Assembly: GCA_012064415.1 (NCBI GenBank)
Contig: SSNU01000037.1
Span: 102,739 to 166,738, forward strand
Origin: Gyrodactylus bullatarudis
Taxonomy: Eukaryota; Platyhelminthes; Monogenea; Gyrodactylidea; Gyrodactylidae
DNA length: 64,000 bases
Reading direction: 5' to 3'
Shown here: piece by piece, positions 1 through 11,366 of the stretch
Layout: every line of letters begins with the position of its first letter
Position numbering within the stretch: position 1 is the first letter of the stretch
Notes under the pieces: model-generated
Databases searched by the model: none
What the model was told of the DNA's origin: nothing
The model's input: the letters and a program-made list of their open reading frames with translations, nothing else
Position numbers and translations under genes: made by a program

Positions 1-523
1 TGAATATGTAAAAACAACTGTGCGTAGTATTAGAACATGCTCGAAAGTTTTTTCTTGAAAATACAATACCAAATGCTCTAGTTTAGTCATCAATGTTTTG
101 TGCGCATTCCTGTATGAATTTCATACCCTCGATTCATTCAGAAACTAACTTGGCTTATTAAAAGGAGACTCTTTGACCGGAGCCATATTCTGTGGTCGCA
201 TAACTGGCTCTTTAATAAGAACAATATATTTTTAATTTAATAAACTTTCACTTGATGATGAATTTCAAGAGACCACACTGACAGAAATGATGCTAGGCAA
301 TTTTATATCGAAACAGAAACATGCTCGTCGAATTATTATTTCATTTCTATAGTTACTTTGTAAAAGTTGCTTTGATCAATCAAACATTAACTCTGTCTTT
401 TCATGCATATACTCAATATTGAACGAAAAAAACTTGAATCAAGTATCTAAAATACTTAATCCAAAATACAAAAGTATACTGAACGAGTACATTCTTTGTT
501 TTTGTAGTCAAATGACAACTTAC

Positions 524-559
524 CATTGATCGGAGGTTGAAATTGTGGTTGTGGGATAT
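524..559 (-). CDS. Probable small filamin exon at the left edge of the model
   Basis: A 36-nt segment lies between an AAAAG acceptor and a GTAAGT donor and keeps phase 1. It encodes a Pro/Gln-rich peptide ([11 protein letters not shown]), plausible as a flexible linker between repeats. The donor is strong. The acceptor is weak, and two nearby AG sites could serve instead. Confidence 0.4.
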
Positions 560-3500
560 CTTTTAGATTAATTATTAGTACTTTTAAATTAGTTTCAAAC
601 GGGTTCTCTTTTCTCAATGAAGCATTGTAGACTTTTCTCAATTACAAAAGCTTCAAATGAAGTCACTCACTAGGTCCAACCATGACTCCAAAAGGTGAAT
701 TGGGAATCTGTTGATTGCTGAAGAATACGTTAACTGAATGCAAGCCTTCTTCTTTTGGTGTATACTCAACAAGATAGTTATCTTCACTTTGTCTGGTGAT
801 ATTCGGCCGAACTGAATCTCGATTTCCATGTGGATCAAGAATAACACAGTCAACATTGCCGGAACCTGCACCTAAAGTTAATCGTTCAATTAGTCTAATT
901 CTATTACTGAAAGTTATTCAGTGAATAATTATGAAGAAAGTTTTAACGAGTGAATGTTTTGTATATCAAAAGTTTTAAGTTGATATTTTTCCAGACCTTG
1001 AACCTTTTTGATCTGATAAAATTTAAAATCATTATGATGATATAAATTAGGAAGTTACATTGAAGAATATTTAGATGATTTTGAGAAAATATAAACTTTC
1101 GTGAATATAAATTGGGGTAAATTATAATTAGGAAACATCAAAATTATCAGAGAGAACAAAAAGATGTCGAATCTAATAACTAATCCAAATGACTATAACG
1201 TTGTTCGCTTGCTACCTGACTATGTTGTCTTCTGGCTTGTATTGGTCTTTCTTTTTCTACAGATACTTTATCAGTGAGGTAGCAAGCGAACAACGTCATA
1301 GTCAATCTATGCCGAAAAGCTCCCTGAAGAACAACTTGGTTCAAAATTATGATTACTAGTCCAATATTTAAATGAATTTAATCTAACATCCCTAATAACC
1401 AATAAACTTTTATTTATGAAATTACTGTATTACAGTGTACCATTAATTAATAAAATAGAAAATATTTCTGAAATTATAGGCGTAGTTCATTTTTTTGGTT
1501 AATTCAATTAACTGTATTCAATTGTATTTCATCTTGAATAAAATTTTTAAAATGCATTTTATAGGGGTATACAGCAAAAAAACGAGCATATTGTCTTGTA
1601 AAAAAGTTGGTTTATATTTTGGAGAAGCATTTGAAAACCAATATAATTTATATTGGATCGATAAATACTTCAGTTATTCATCGTCTTTCCCATACCAGAC
1701 CATGATTTGATAGGCTAATATAAATGCAGTAGTGGTAAATATTTTAAGAATGAATCATCCATAGAAGATAATACAATATCCAATGAAGATCAAGTGTATA
1801 CTATACTACAAAGAATTTCGATACAAGAGTTCTAGATACTAATTTGATAGATATAATGAAGATCCTTTCAGTTCTATCAATCAGTGTGATCTTATGTGAT
1901 CTGGATTACATTTGCATAAAAGCAAGTTCATTCACCCACCCTGTTATTATGTTATCGAGTAATCTCTGAATGTAAACGACAAGGAAATAACATGTAGATA
2001 TTATGATATTTATGCGATATAATGAATGAGAAATTATGGTTACCTTTTTCCTCTGCCAAAGGTTTAACACCTACATTGAGAAATTAAATTAAAATTTTGC
2101 ATTTCATCGCTTACTGCTATTGAAATGATTTATTTTCTCTGCACTGTAAATAAACTACTTAATGGAGTAGTGAATTTGATTAAAATTAATTTATTCAAAT
2201 GTTTATTAGATTCGATTGCTTTGCAAAATCTTTCTTCTGCCATGAGAAGATTATAAAAAAAGTCTAAAATTCAGTCTTGACTTCAGATTTCATTTAATTC
2301 TCCTTTCAATCAATGACAATGTCGATTTTTTTAATTTCAAATTCAAGGATTAATCATTCGGGGATAAAAGTTTATTCTTTTTTGAGATAAACCTTTTGTG
2401 TTCAATTCCTCTAAACATTATGTGGCTAATGCCCACACTTAAAGTATGATTGACTTTTTTCCATCATGTAATTCAACTAGAAAAAGTTTAGATCCTAAGG
2501 AAGTAATCTGAACCTCTTAACACAATTTTTTGGTAGGAATGCATCAAGATAACTGCACCTATGCGTGTATAGTATACACTGTATATATACTATCCATTGG
2601 ATAGCCAACACTTTCCATCATATTGTTGGGATTTATTACGAGTAACAATATTTCCAGTTTATGTGTGCATGTATGTTCAGACTAGAGTAACTGCACATTC
2701 GAGAAAATAGTTTTGTGTAGGAAATTGCAGTGCAGTCTGTAAAATGGGTATAGAAGGGAAGAATTGCAAAAAGGATAATATAACAGTATTACAGAATACA
2801 AAAAAAATAATGGATGCTTTCCTTTCAGTTCAGGCTAAACTAAGCTCCTTACACGAATTGTGCATAGGAGCAAATGTTTATTCTTATTGATTATTTCTCT
2901 GTGCAATGCATACCTGCTGTGAAAATGTTAAAAAAGGTTCGCCTGCCAACTTGATTTCCTTGAGCTTCAAGGCCGGGACCTGAGGCTGATGCCTTGCTAA
3001 CATCACCAGCTGGACCTTCAACGATTACCTTGAATGGAGAGTTGAGAACCTCCTTGGTTGCAAACTTGATAATGACCCGGTACTCTCCTTCTTGTGTCGG
3101 GACATAGGTGCAAGAAAAAACTTGAGTCTTTTCAGCATCAGAGAGGATTTCACACTGAAAAATAAATTCATTTTATACAAAGTTTTTCAAAGAGTATATT
3201 AGTTTGGGGAGGGGACAAAACTCTCCAACCAGCAAGGAGAATTTTCATTTTATAACTCTTTAAACTCTGAGTTCCAAACAAAAATTTAAGCGCGTTTTAT
3301 AAATTTATATAAGGAACTTTAATGGAATTCAACAAAGTCTCTCGAAGAAAAAGACTAGGACATAAATTTCTAAAAAAGAAAAGCTTCATGTGATTTGCAA
3401 AATGTTTGACGATATAACATGACTGAATTAAGTCGACATCTTTCCCCTGTTATTTAAACCGAGAAAAATCGATAGTTTCTTTGATGATAACCATCATGCT

Positions 3501-6500
3501 TTTTTATGCATAACATGATTGAATTCTATAAATAGATTTTGAACCATAAATTAAGCTTCTTTGATCCATTACTTAAATCATAGATAAGAATTTCAAACAT
3601 TAATTCAAGTCCTATTTATATTAATATTATTAATAGAACTTTAGGATTATCCCTATAGATTTTTTACGATAGAAAGGGTGAGTAGCATTGATCTTATAAA
3701 ATCATCTGTAAAAGAACAACTAACTAAGGTATTATTGAAATAATGCAAGCTATTAAATCATTGAGTTAAAAAAGTTTCAATATGAATCTCCAGAGAGCTT
3801 AAATAAGTTTTTTTATACTTTTCTCTCTTCTACTTCGATGTGTAGGCAAAGTTTAATCTCTTTTTAATTAAACTCTTTTGTTAGTTTACCTGGTGGTAAA
3901 GTACAAAATTGTATTATGTAAAAGTAGGAAAATAGCCTTCAACATCAAAAAAAGGAGTAATCAATACTATACTATAAAGTATTCAGTAGGCATATTAGTA
4001 TTGTCGTAAATGTAAAATGCTACTTGGTGATACAAGAAGTGAATGGGGAAATACCCTAAAGTGTGCCTGCCATGTTTCCACTAGGTAAAGGCATAAAAGA
4101 AGTTTACACTCACACATTTTGTATTCGGGATATTCAAAAAAAGTGCACTCCAAAAAATGAAGAAATTTATTTTATCAAGTTTATTTTTGTGAAAAAAATA
4201 AATAATTTCTTCTGTGTTTTAAATTATATATCTCGGTATTGAATTATTATTTGGGTGTGTCACACTTGAATAAAATACCAACTATAGAGGATTTGCTTAC
4301 ATAAGGAAAATAAGTTGACAAAGTAAGTATGCCCATGGAATCAATAGGCATTGCTATCTATACTATACTACACTCTGATAGTCTCTAACGATTTGAGGAG
4401 TATTGATCAGAGAAATTCATTACCATCGATTAAATTAACCGATTTATAATTAACCTTATATTGGTAATTCAGGTTTTAGCAATCAAGATTATCAAAATTC
4501 TACGTATTGGACGAGAGAGCAAGCGAGTATAGAAAAATTGTTAGAAACTTGATGCCGAAATGATTATAGTTAAAATAATCGATAAAACAGTGCATCTGGC
4601 GAGTAGTAGGAACCCTTTTTTATTGCATCTTCAACATATGTAGTAATAAACTGGGCATAGTTTAATCCCAAATCTGTTTGGGTCTTTGAATCAAATAACA
4701 AAAAATATGTTTAACGAAAAATTATAAAACTAAATAGTATTTAGTAAATACGTAAGATTACATAAATAATGATTCCGAACGCTCTAAAATGATCGGAAAA
4801 GTTTTTTTGTTTACAGGAAGGAATATACGATAAACAATGAGTAACCATATAAAGGTCACTTTATATTTCATAATACTGATTAACCGATCCCGACATGGAA
4901 GGAATTTTCAGCAGGGCTAATCTGTAACTAAATGGTTCGAGATTCTGATGGAAAAAGTCACATTATGGGCATCAAAAAGTCCACTCTCGCTGGTAAAAGC
5001 CAAGATTATAAAACTAAAAAAAATTACTTTACCAAACCCCTTAACAAAAAAGAGGGAAAAACGAAAAAGATTCAGTGGGCAATTATCGGTGTATGAATTT
5101 GTGAAGAGAAGATAACTCAATCAACCCTGGAGACTATTAAAATTTTTAACCTTTTACGACCCTCACCCCCTATGATTCATTCCTAAAAACTATTTAAACC
5201 AATAAGAGGAATTTGCATATTCTCTTAAATTTAATATGAAAATATCAAGCCGGTGTAATAGTTTGATGAGATCCGGTGAAATATAAGCACTAAATATAAG
5301 CATATAATATAATATATATCACTAAATATTCACTCGACTTCCTCATGAAGATCCCGTCATCAGAAAATATTTTCGAAGAAGCTCGGCAGAAATTCCACAA
5401 AAATTACTTAATTTTATTTATTTATGTTATTATTTTTAAGGCCCTACCTACTTATTACTAAATGAATGCAGTTGTAGTGAGGTAATAGTCAAAATCTACT
5501 TACATGCTCGCGTTGTCCTTTTGGGTTGAGTACAATAACTTCAACATTTCCCCTGCCAGCATTATGAGCATCAATTGTGAACTTGGCCGGGTTGCCTACA
5601 GTGTTTCCGTGTAATTCCAAACCTTTAATATGATGATTATAAAAAAAACAAGATTAATAATTACTATCGTCAACCATTTGATCTTTTGTGTTAATTCCGA
5701 GAAAGGTGAAATAACTAAAAAAACCCTGTCTGTTCACAGAATAATGTATGGACAGTCCGAATTTACTACTGGGTGATATTAGATTCTCTTCAATAAGTCT
5801 TTTCCGACGTCGTATCAAATCCAAATTATCAATGTTTATTTCGATGATGTAACTAAATTGCTTCTTCCTACAAACCCCTTCTTCATCGCTTAAAGCTTCA
5901 TTATCCATGTAGATAATTCAGGTGAGCATAGTTTGATGAAATGAGAGTTTGAAGTCAAAACGTGCAATTTCAAAGAGAAAAAATGTACAGATGCAGATAG
6001 ATGGGTAGGAAAACTATAAACTCTCTGATTGGTTACAGATCAAGTGAGAGAAGAACAAGTTGTTTTATTTCCAAGGTAAACAAAAGCTATGAGCAACTTT
6101 GAGTATAGTTCTATTGTAGAATGATTAGAACGCCTCTTGAGAAATTTTGATGATTTATTCTTGATAAAAACCCTTTTCTCTATTGACCATCGAGTTTGAA
6201 TTTAATGAGCTACGTAGATGAAAGTTAGAAATATTGATTTTTATTTTATACTAAAGAAGAGTACTTTTTGTGCTAGAAAGTTGAAAATTTTCAACTTTTG
6301 AGTTAGTTCAAAAGCCAAGGTAAGAAAAATATTGAAAGATTACCTGGTCCAAAGGCTCTAACAATATCAGGGTTGGATTTTGGTCTCAAGGGGGCCCCAC
6401 TTTTGAGCTTGGCACTGGGGAATTGACTTAGGTAGGTCATCATGGCCTTTTCATCTACTCTGGGATTTGTCATTTCTTCAGGACGAATGAGTTGGGGTAC

Positions 6501-9500
6501 ATCGAGCCATTGCTCAGCAGCGTCCATGGCTTCTTTGGCATTTCTGTAGTTATCCTTTGGCTTCCATTGCCTCCAGTCAGGGCATAGACCTGGTGCACAT
6601 GAGTCAACAAGACTGCCAATGGCTATGCCATCATTCCAGTCTGTTGTAAAGTTTTTAACTGGGTGATCTGATGGTAGCTTGTTATTAAGCCATGCCAATA
6701 AGCGTTGCTTCGGTGTTGGTCCTTGGCCCTAATAAAAGATGAAAGAGGTTATCGAATGTACTAACGAATATTGTTTTGATCATAAAGTAATCGATAAATC
6801 TTTTCATTGAATTTTAAAATTAACATAAACAAAAATTTATACTCAGTTTTTAAATAAACATGAAACATTTATGATTTGTGAATAAATAAGCGAAGTTAAA
6901 CATGGAAATAGCCTAAATATGTGTGCATCTTTTGCAAAACATTGAAAAAGTTTTAATAGGCTTTCAAAGTGTATCCTTATCAAAAAACCTGATTGAGGAT
7001 TTTGAAAAGAATTCCAATCTCTAATAAAATGCCCTGAAATCATAAACTAATAACTTAATTATGCTAAAAATAACCAGACATTGCTCTTTACTTATTTTAA
7101 CAACAGAACCTTGTTTGTTTTATTTGACTAATGAAACCTCTAGTCATATTTAACTCTATAGAGAAGGCAATAAATTCTCAATGGTAAAAGTAAACAAGAG
7201 AATATTTCATAATGATTTCTGTTTACTTTTATTGAATCAACAGAGGAGATTATTATCGAGAAATAATTCAATGTATCTTACCAAAGTTAACTGAAGTTGG
7301 GATTCTAACGAAAAACTCAATTTCCCTGTCTATTTTATATCCTGAGGGATCCAATTTCAAGCCAATATAAATTTTTAGCGTAAAGAGTGAATTTTTTGAA
7401 CCCTAATCCTAGATTCCCAACATTACATGAGAAAAATATTTCAAACTGATAGAAACTATTTTGAAAAACTTAAATAACTCGAACAGAAAATTCATTCTGA
7501 ACTGCAACTGAAAAATGAAATTGAACATATTAGAATTGAAAAAACTATCCCTACTGGTCAACTCTATTTGGTATTGAAGACCCGGGTTCAAATCCTCTCA
7601 AGTTCTCATAAGGATGAAACTCGTCTTTATCTGGGTTGAATATTATTTGAATCTCTTATGGGATTGACACTTGCTTGTCTGATTTCTAACTTCTAGGTGT
7701 GAGAAGACAAGTTAGATTTCAATAATTTTCATTGAATTTCAGTCAATAATCTTGAGCTTTGAATGAGGAAAAATCAGTAAAAAAAATGAAAAGAACATGA
7801 AGAGATCCAAGATCCCTAAGACAGAAAAAATGTGATTTTCTACACTCATTGACTTTTTTAGTGTGTGTCCAGGTAATAACGGCTCATTATAACTATTTTC
7901 ACTAACTTGTTAACAAAACTCACGATAGCTACTACCTGTGTTAGTAAAAATGAAGCAAAAAGTTTAACATTGGAATTGAAATCAGATTAGGAGAAAACAG
8001 AATTACATCGAATACATTTAGTTGTGAATTATGGAATGATTAAGGCATTAGGTGTTTTTGTGTGGGTTGGTTTTGTGGGTGTTAGAACAAATTATATAGT
8101 TCTTTCAATTAGATGATGACTTTTCAAATTAGTTATTTTACCTGAACTCTAGGCTTCGGCCGGATTATCTCCTGGCTGTGAACCTGTGAGGTTTTTTTAT
8201 TGAAATTTTGAATGATGTTTGAAACAGTATTGTTTCCATGCATATTTCTGGACTTTTTTGGAAATAAAAGAGAAAATTAGATCAGAATTAACAGGGTCGT
8301 AATCATGGAAAAAGATATTCTATTTTTCGATTAATAGAAAGACCCAGTCTCATTGGTTCAAATGGATTGTATCACCATTTTTCTTCCTCATTATGCATTC
8401 ATGTGCTACACACAATAGATGAATGAATAAAATCGATAGTCTTACTACATTCATTGAATTAAGTTGAACACACAAACAAAGGTGATTTGCAGATTTGGAT
8501 ACGTAGATTGTATGCAGTACATATATCAAATATATTCATGTAGAAAATAGATAGTCCTATCAATATTATTAGTATTGTAATCTCCTCTAAGCTTTGGGTT
8601 TTTACGATTCTATTTATATTTTATTGATGGAAAAATACATTGCATATTATTTATCTTGGAAATTGATCTTAATTTTTACCCAAAGCCTTTTTTGTTTTAG
8701 AGATAGTTTTAATACAATGAACCAATTTCCTGACAGAAAAATAACAAGCACATGCAAGAAATCAAAAGAGAGATTTTTTATCAAACTTTTCACTTACACC
8801 ATGATCCTCTTCACCTTCCCATAAGGGCATTGTGATTGAATAGTGCAAGATCAATGTCCAAATTAATCCAAGAATCAACTTTATTCGACAATCAACGATA
8901 TCTGTACTGTCTAAAAAGAAGATTTCGAAATAAAAATTAAAAAATTTAAGGGGAATCTATACTAGACTTTAATGAATTTAATAATAAAACAAATTAAATC
9001 GCCTGTAATTTCGCTTAAATAATCTTTGTATTTTAAAATCATTCCCTTATAAAAAGATACTTTCTAATTCATCAGGAATGCCTAAAACTTGTATTTTCAA
9101 TTCGGAACAAGAATAAAATCATTTGAATAATCACAAACTATTTTTCACTGCAGAGAATTGATAAAAATCGAATATAAAAAACAAATTTTTTTTAAAAACG
9201 TTCAAAATTAAAAATTTTTAGAAAATTTGTTTATCTCATACCAGAATCATTCAAAGATCATAGAAAAATTTAATTCAGCAAGGCATGGTGGAATAATAAT
9301 AATAATACAGGTGGTTTAACTTTTATACAAAATTTCGAACAAGTGCTATCTATTCAGAAAGACAAATATTCTTTGAATCTCGTAACGAGTTTTTTGAATA
9401 CGAAAAATTAAATCTTAAAAATCTTCGACTATTTTCTAAATTTCTCACTTTTTGTTTATTTCAAATATTTGATGTAAATGAATACTGTTGTTTGGTATCA

Positions 9501-11329
9501 AATTTTAACAACAAATTCGAATTTGGCCAAAGAAGTTCAAAGAAATTTAAGTTTCTAAGCATGTGTAAAGAATATAATAAAATTCTACGAGCTTTTAAGA
9601 AAATTTTCATCTTAATTTTCATGATGATCCAAAATCTGTGTTGAGAATTTTCCTATCTTACAAGATTCAGGTATAATTTAGAGAAATGTAGAAAAAATAC
9701 GAAATTTGTATAAGAACGCTTTACATAAGTTGAACTTGAAAAGAGGAAAATAAGTTTATTCATACCTGAAATTTAGTGAAAATTTTCCCTCATAATTATT
9801 GATGTATATCAAACTTTTATCATGTTTGAAAAGCATTCGAAATTGCGAGTAAAGTTGATTAAATAGATCAATAGCACCGGAGAAAATCTGGTGCTAGATC
9901 TAGCCTTTTTTCCTAATGTATCGTCTGACTTTATGCCATTCCTTGTCTCAAAGTTATAAAGGGTTACTCAAAACTGTTTTTTGACTTGATTTTAATTTAC
10001 TTAACTCTGATTGGTTCAATGATTGAAATGATTCTATTTATTTGTATTTTGCTTCATGATTCCTACTCTAAAAATCAATGATGGATTCTCTCAAAATTCG
10101 TTCCTTTGTATCTTTAAAAGGATTCCTCAAAAATATGAACTATTATTGCTCTATGAACATGTTTTAGTACTCTTACATTGTAAATTCATGACTTGAATGT
10201 AACTCAAGATTAGATCAAAATTTCAAATTTACTTTTTAGTTAGTTACTTTCCGAATTCAATAGGGGTTTGAGACTAAAATTCAAAATTTTCCTACTTCCT
10301 ATTACAGATTTATTGTTGTAGATTAGATTACAGAAAGTAGTTTTTTCTCCAAGTGATTTTGAATTAACCTACATTAAGGAAATCAGATAATCATATTGTG
10401 CAGATTTAAGGTTAAAGTCAAATGCCGTGAACATTTTGAGAACAAAAGATTTTCATGCCAATGGTTTCCAAGAACAGATGAAAAGAGAAAATATCGTAAA
10501 TGATATAATTTTATTTAGGAACTCGGTACTTCTAAAGGCCAGATTTTATATGACTGAATAAAATTTGAAAAGAGTTTAGTCTGGAGGAAGGAAGTGGAAG
10601 TTGTTGGAATAAAAAGAAATGATGAAAATTGGGCTCAAATTTTAATTTTTTAAGCATTTGTTGATTCCAGATATTTGAAGTGATGATGTTAAAAATGAAT
10701 ACTCAAGGCAATAATCCAAATAGCCCAATTTTCTAGTCATTTTAGAGTATTGGAAATGTTGAGAATCTCGCAAGAATCTTTATACATCAAGTAGTAGCTT
10801 AAGATTTAAGTTTAAAAAATATTTTTTATCTATTTCACGGAGAGACCCCATAAAAATATTGAGCTAACATCATCATCCAATTGTGAAATAAAGTTGAAGT
10901 AGACTTAATCTTAAACTAGGATCATTTTGGTTTATTGTAATTAATGTAAGATAAAGAATTACCAATATTGACAAGACGTAATCCTTCTGATTCCTCGAGG
11001 AACCTGAGAACCATGGTAACATTTTCCAATTTTTGTGTACGAAAACTCGGTCTTTTATTGACATGTTTGAATTTCTGATTAGATAATGACTCAACAAGGG
11101 CAATCAACTTGAGACCATCAGCCAAATCGAATTGTAGATCATCAACAACAAAGTTTTTTTCCTTCAAATGTTCATTAGCCCATCGGGTGAAGGTATTCTT
11201 TTGGATCATTTTCCACTGAGCATCTTCGGCCAGTTCTCGTTCGGCCATTGGGATTTCCTCTTCATCTTCGTCAACATATCCAGCATCTGGATCGGGATAG
11301 TCAAAGTCATCTTCAGTTGGTTGATACAT
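524..11329 (-). CDS. Filamin, N-terminal part (partial gene, runs off left edge)
   Basis: Filamins are cytoplasmic actin cross-linkers: a tandem calponin-homology (CH) actin-binding domain followed by many Ig-like filamin repeats. I joined nine minus-strand exons: 11329-10963, 8910-8798, 8183-8142, 6728-6344, 5622-5504, 3154-2914, 2070-2044, 871-671 and 559-524. All junctions are GT-AG and the reading frame stays open throughout. CH1 spans exons 1 and 2, CH2 lies in exon 4, and Ig-like repeats start in exon 5. The start is set at the ATG before Tyr-Gln-Pro-Thr-Glu-Asp. It is followed by an acidic leader and the arthropod-type motif Met-Ala-Glu-Arg-Glu-Leu-Ala-Glu-Asp. An in-frame ATG further upstream lies beyond a good acceptor, so it is probably intronic. 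Most repeats, the hinges and the dimerisation repeat must lie left of the window. Family identity is very secure. The two microexons and the 36-nt exon are less certain. Confidence 0.93.
671..871 (-). CDS. Filamin exon: remainder of repeat 2
   Basis: This 201-nt exon is phase 1 at both ends. It encodes [15 protein letters not shown]. It continues with [13 protein letters not shown] and Ile-Pro-Asn-Ser-Pro-Phe-Gly-Val, the classical end of a filamin repeat. The donor is GTGAGT below 671. Confidence 0.92.
872..2043 (-). other. Filamin intron
   Basis: AT-rich intronic sequence. The only structured item I see is the inverted-repeat MITE at 1191-1303 and its downstream flank to about 1351. No coding signal on either strand. 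Confidence 0.6.
1191..1303. mobile_element. Short MITE with 25-26-bp inverted ends, in a filamin intron
   Basis: The left end (GACTATAACGTTGTTCGCTT, then GCTACC) is repeated inverted at 1279-1303 with one mismatch. The same family recurs as a longer copy at 55515-55795. Its right half matches the left half of this copy in reverse complement, so this copy is an internally deleted relative. Both copies also share about 45 bp just beyond the right arm, so the true element end may be further out. Confidence 0.7.
2044..2070 (-). CDS. Possible filamin 27-nt microexon
   Basis: A 27-nt segment is bounded by AG and GTAACC and keeps phase 1 on both sides, encoding VKPLAEEK inside the second repeat. 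The flanking exons also join correctly without it. Its weak acceptor (little polypyrimidine) and the lack of family support make it tentative. It is either a cassette exon or a chance match. Confidence 0.35.
2914..3154 (-). CDS. Filamin exon: end of repeat 1 and start of repeat 2
   Basis: The acceptor is TTTTTCAG. It encodes the second half of an Ig-like repeat ([12 protein letters not shown], then Asn-Ser-Pro-Phe-Lys-Val). The next repeat opens with Ala-Ser-Gly-Pro-Gly-Leu-Glu. It ends in phase 1 within Phe-Thr-Ala-Gly at a GTATGC donor. Confidence 0.93.
3155..5503 (-). other. Filamin intron, no recognised element
   Basis: About 2.3 kb of AT-rich intron. Short ORFs on both strands here have no domain pattern or splice support, and I found no repeat shared with the rest of the window. 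Confidence 0.5.
5504..5622 (-). CDS. Filamin exon: first half of Ig-like repeat 1
   Basis: After a phase-1 junction it continues Gly-Leu-Glu-Leu-His-Gly-Asn-Thr-Val, then [17 protein letters not shown]. This is the A-D strand pattern of a filamin repeat, where vertebrate filamins have Phe-Thr-Val-Glu-Thr-x-x-Ala-Gly-x-Gly. It ends in phase 0 at a strong GTAAGT donor. Confidence 0.92.
6344..6728 (-). CDS. Filamin exon: CH2 domain
   Basis: It encodes [10 protein letters not shown], then the CH2 hallmarks [13 protein letters not shown] and Met-Thr-Tyr-Leu-Ser-Gln-Phe-Pro. It ends with Gly-Ala-Pro-Leu-Arg-Pro-Lys and Ala-Phe-Gly-Pro-Gly, the boundary before filamin repeat 1. It is phase 0 in and phase 1 out. 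The acceptor is at 6729-6730 and the GTAATC donor begins at 6343. The match to bilaterian filamin CH2 is unambiguous. Confidence 0.95.
6729..8141 (-). other. Filamin intron with one SINE remnant
   Basis: AT-rich intron between the linker microexon and the CH2 exon. It holds the tRNA/ribozyme element remnant at about 7575-7725 and otherwise nothing I can support. Confidence 0.5.
7575..7725 (+). repeat. Remnant of the tRNA/hammerhead element family
   Basis: It contains a polymerase III B-box-like GGGTTCAAATCC (about 7580), a fragment of the ribozyme 3' half (AAGGATGAAAC then TCGTC), and the family tail (TTGAATATTATTTGAATCTC to GGTGTGAGAAGACA). The 5' half of the ribozyme core (CTGANGA) is gone, so this copy cannot fold into a hammerhead. 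Confidence 0.6.
8142..8183 (-). CDS. Filamin 42-nt microexon in the CH1-CH2 linker (probable)
   Basis: The sequence has a CTCACAG acceptor and a GTAAAA donor. It is exactly 42 nt, phase 0 at both ends, and encodes 14 residues ([14 protein letters not shown]). Because both flanking exons meet in phase 0, it can be included or skipped without a frameshift. The linker is where filamins vary in length and are alternatively spliced. I infer a cassette exon, supported only by splice signals, frame and position. Confidence 0.6.
8798..8910 (-). CDS. Filamin exon: end of CH1 and linker
   Basis: This 113-nt exon completes the Asp codon split at the preceding donor. It encodes Ser-Thr-Asp-Ile-Val-Asp followed by the CH1 signature [15 protein letters not shown], then Met-Pro-Leu-Trp-Glu-Gly-Glu-Glu-Asp. 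The last stretch matches the filamin CH1-CH2 linker. It ends in phase 0 at GTAAGT (8797-8792). Too short to be caught as an isolated ORF, it was found by searching for the missing CH1 tail. Confidence 0.93.
8911..10962 (-). other. Filamin intron, no recognised element
   Basis: About 2 kb of AT-rich intron within CH1. I see short A/T homopolymers and an AAT run near 9295, but no coding segment and no repeat family member. Confidence 0.5.
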
Positions 11330-11366
11330 TTCGATGCACCACTTTTGGGGTTCTTGTTGGATAATT
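10963..11366 (-). CDS. Filamin exon: start codon and most of CH1
   Basis: The acceptor is a T-run ending in AG just above 11366. The first coding ATG is at 11329-11327, so about 37 nt of 5' UTR sit in this exon. It encodes an acidic leader and then CH1, including [11 protein letters not shown], the Asp-Gly-Leu-Lys-Leu-Ile-Ala-Leu core, and Asn-Lys-Arg-Pro-x-Phe-Arg-x-Gln-Lys-Leu-Glu-Asn-Val. All are hallmark filamin CH1 residues. It ends in phase 1 (Asn-Ile-G) at a GTAATT donor. At least one upstream non-coding exon is implied. A GTAAGT donor on this strand at 12170-12165 could end that exon, but this is only a suggestion. Confidence 0.93.

Noticed and set aside
5654..5908. 84-codon minus-strand ORF in a filamin intron as a missing filamin exon
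   Set aside because: Flanking exons already join in phase without it, and the peptide has no filamin-repeat pattern.
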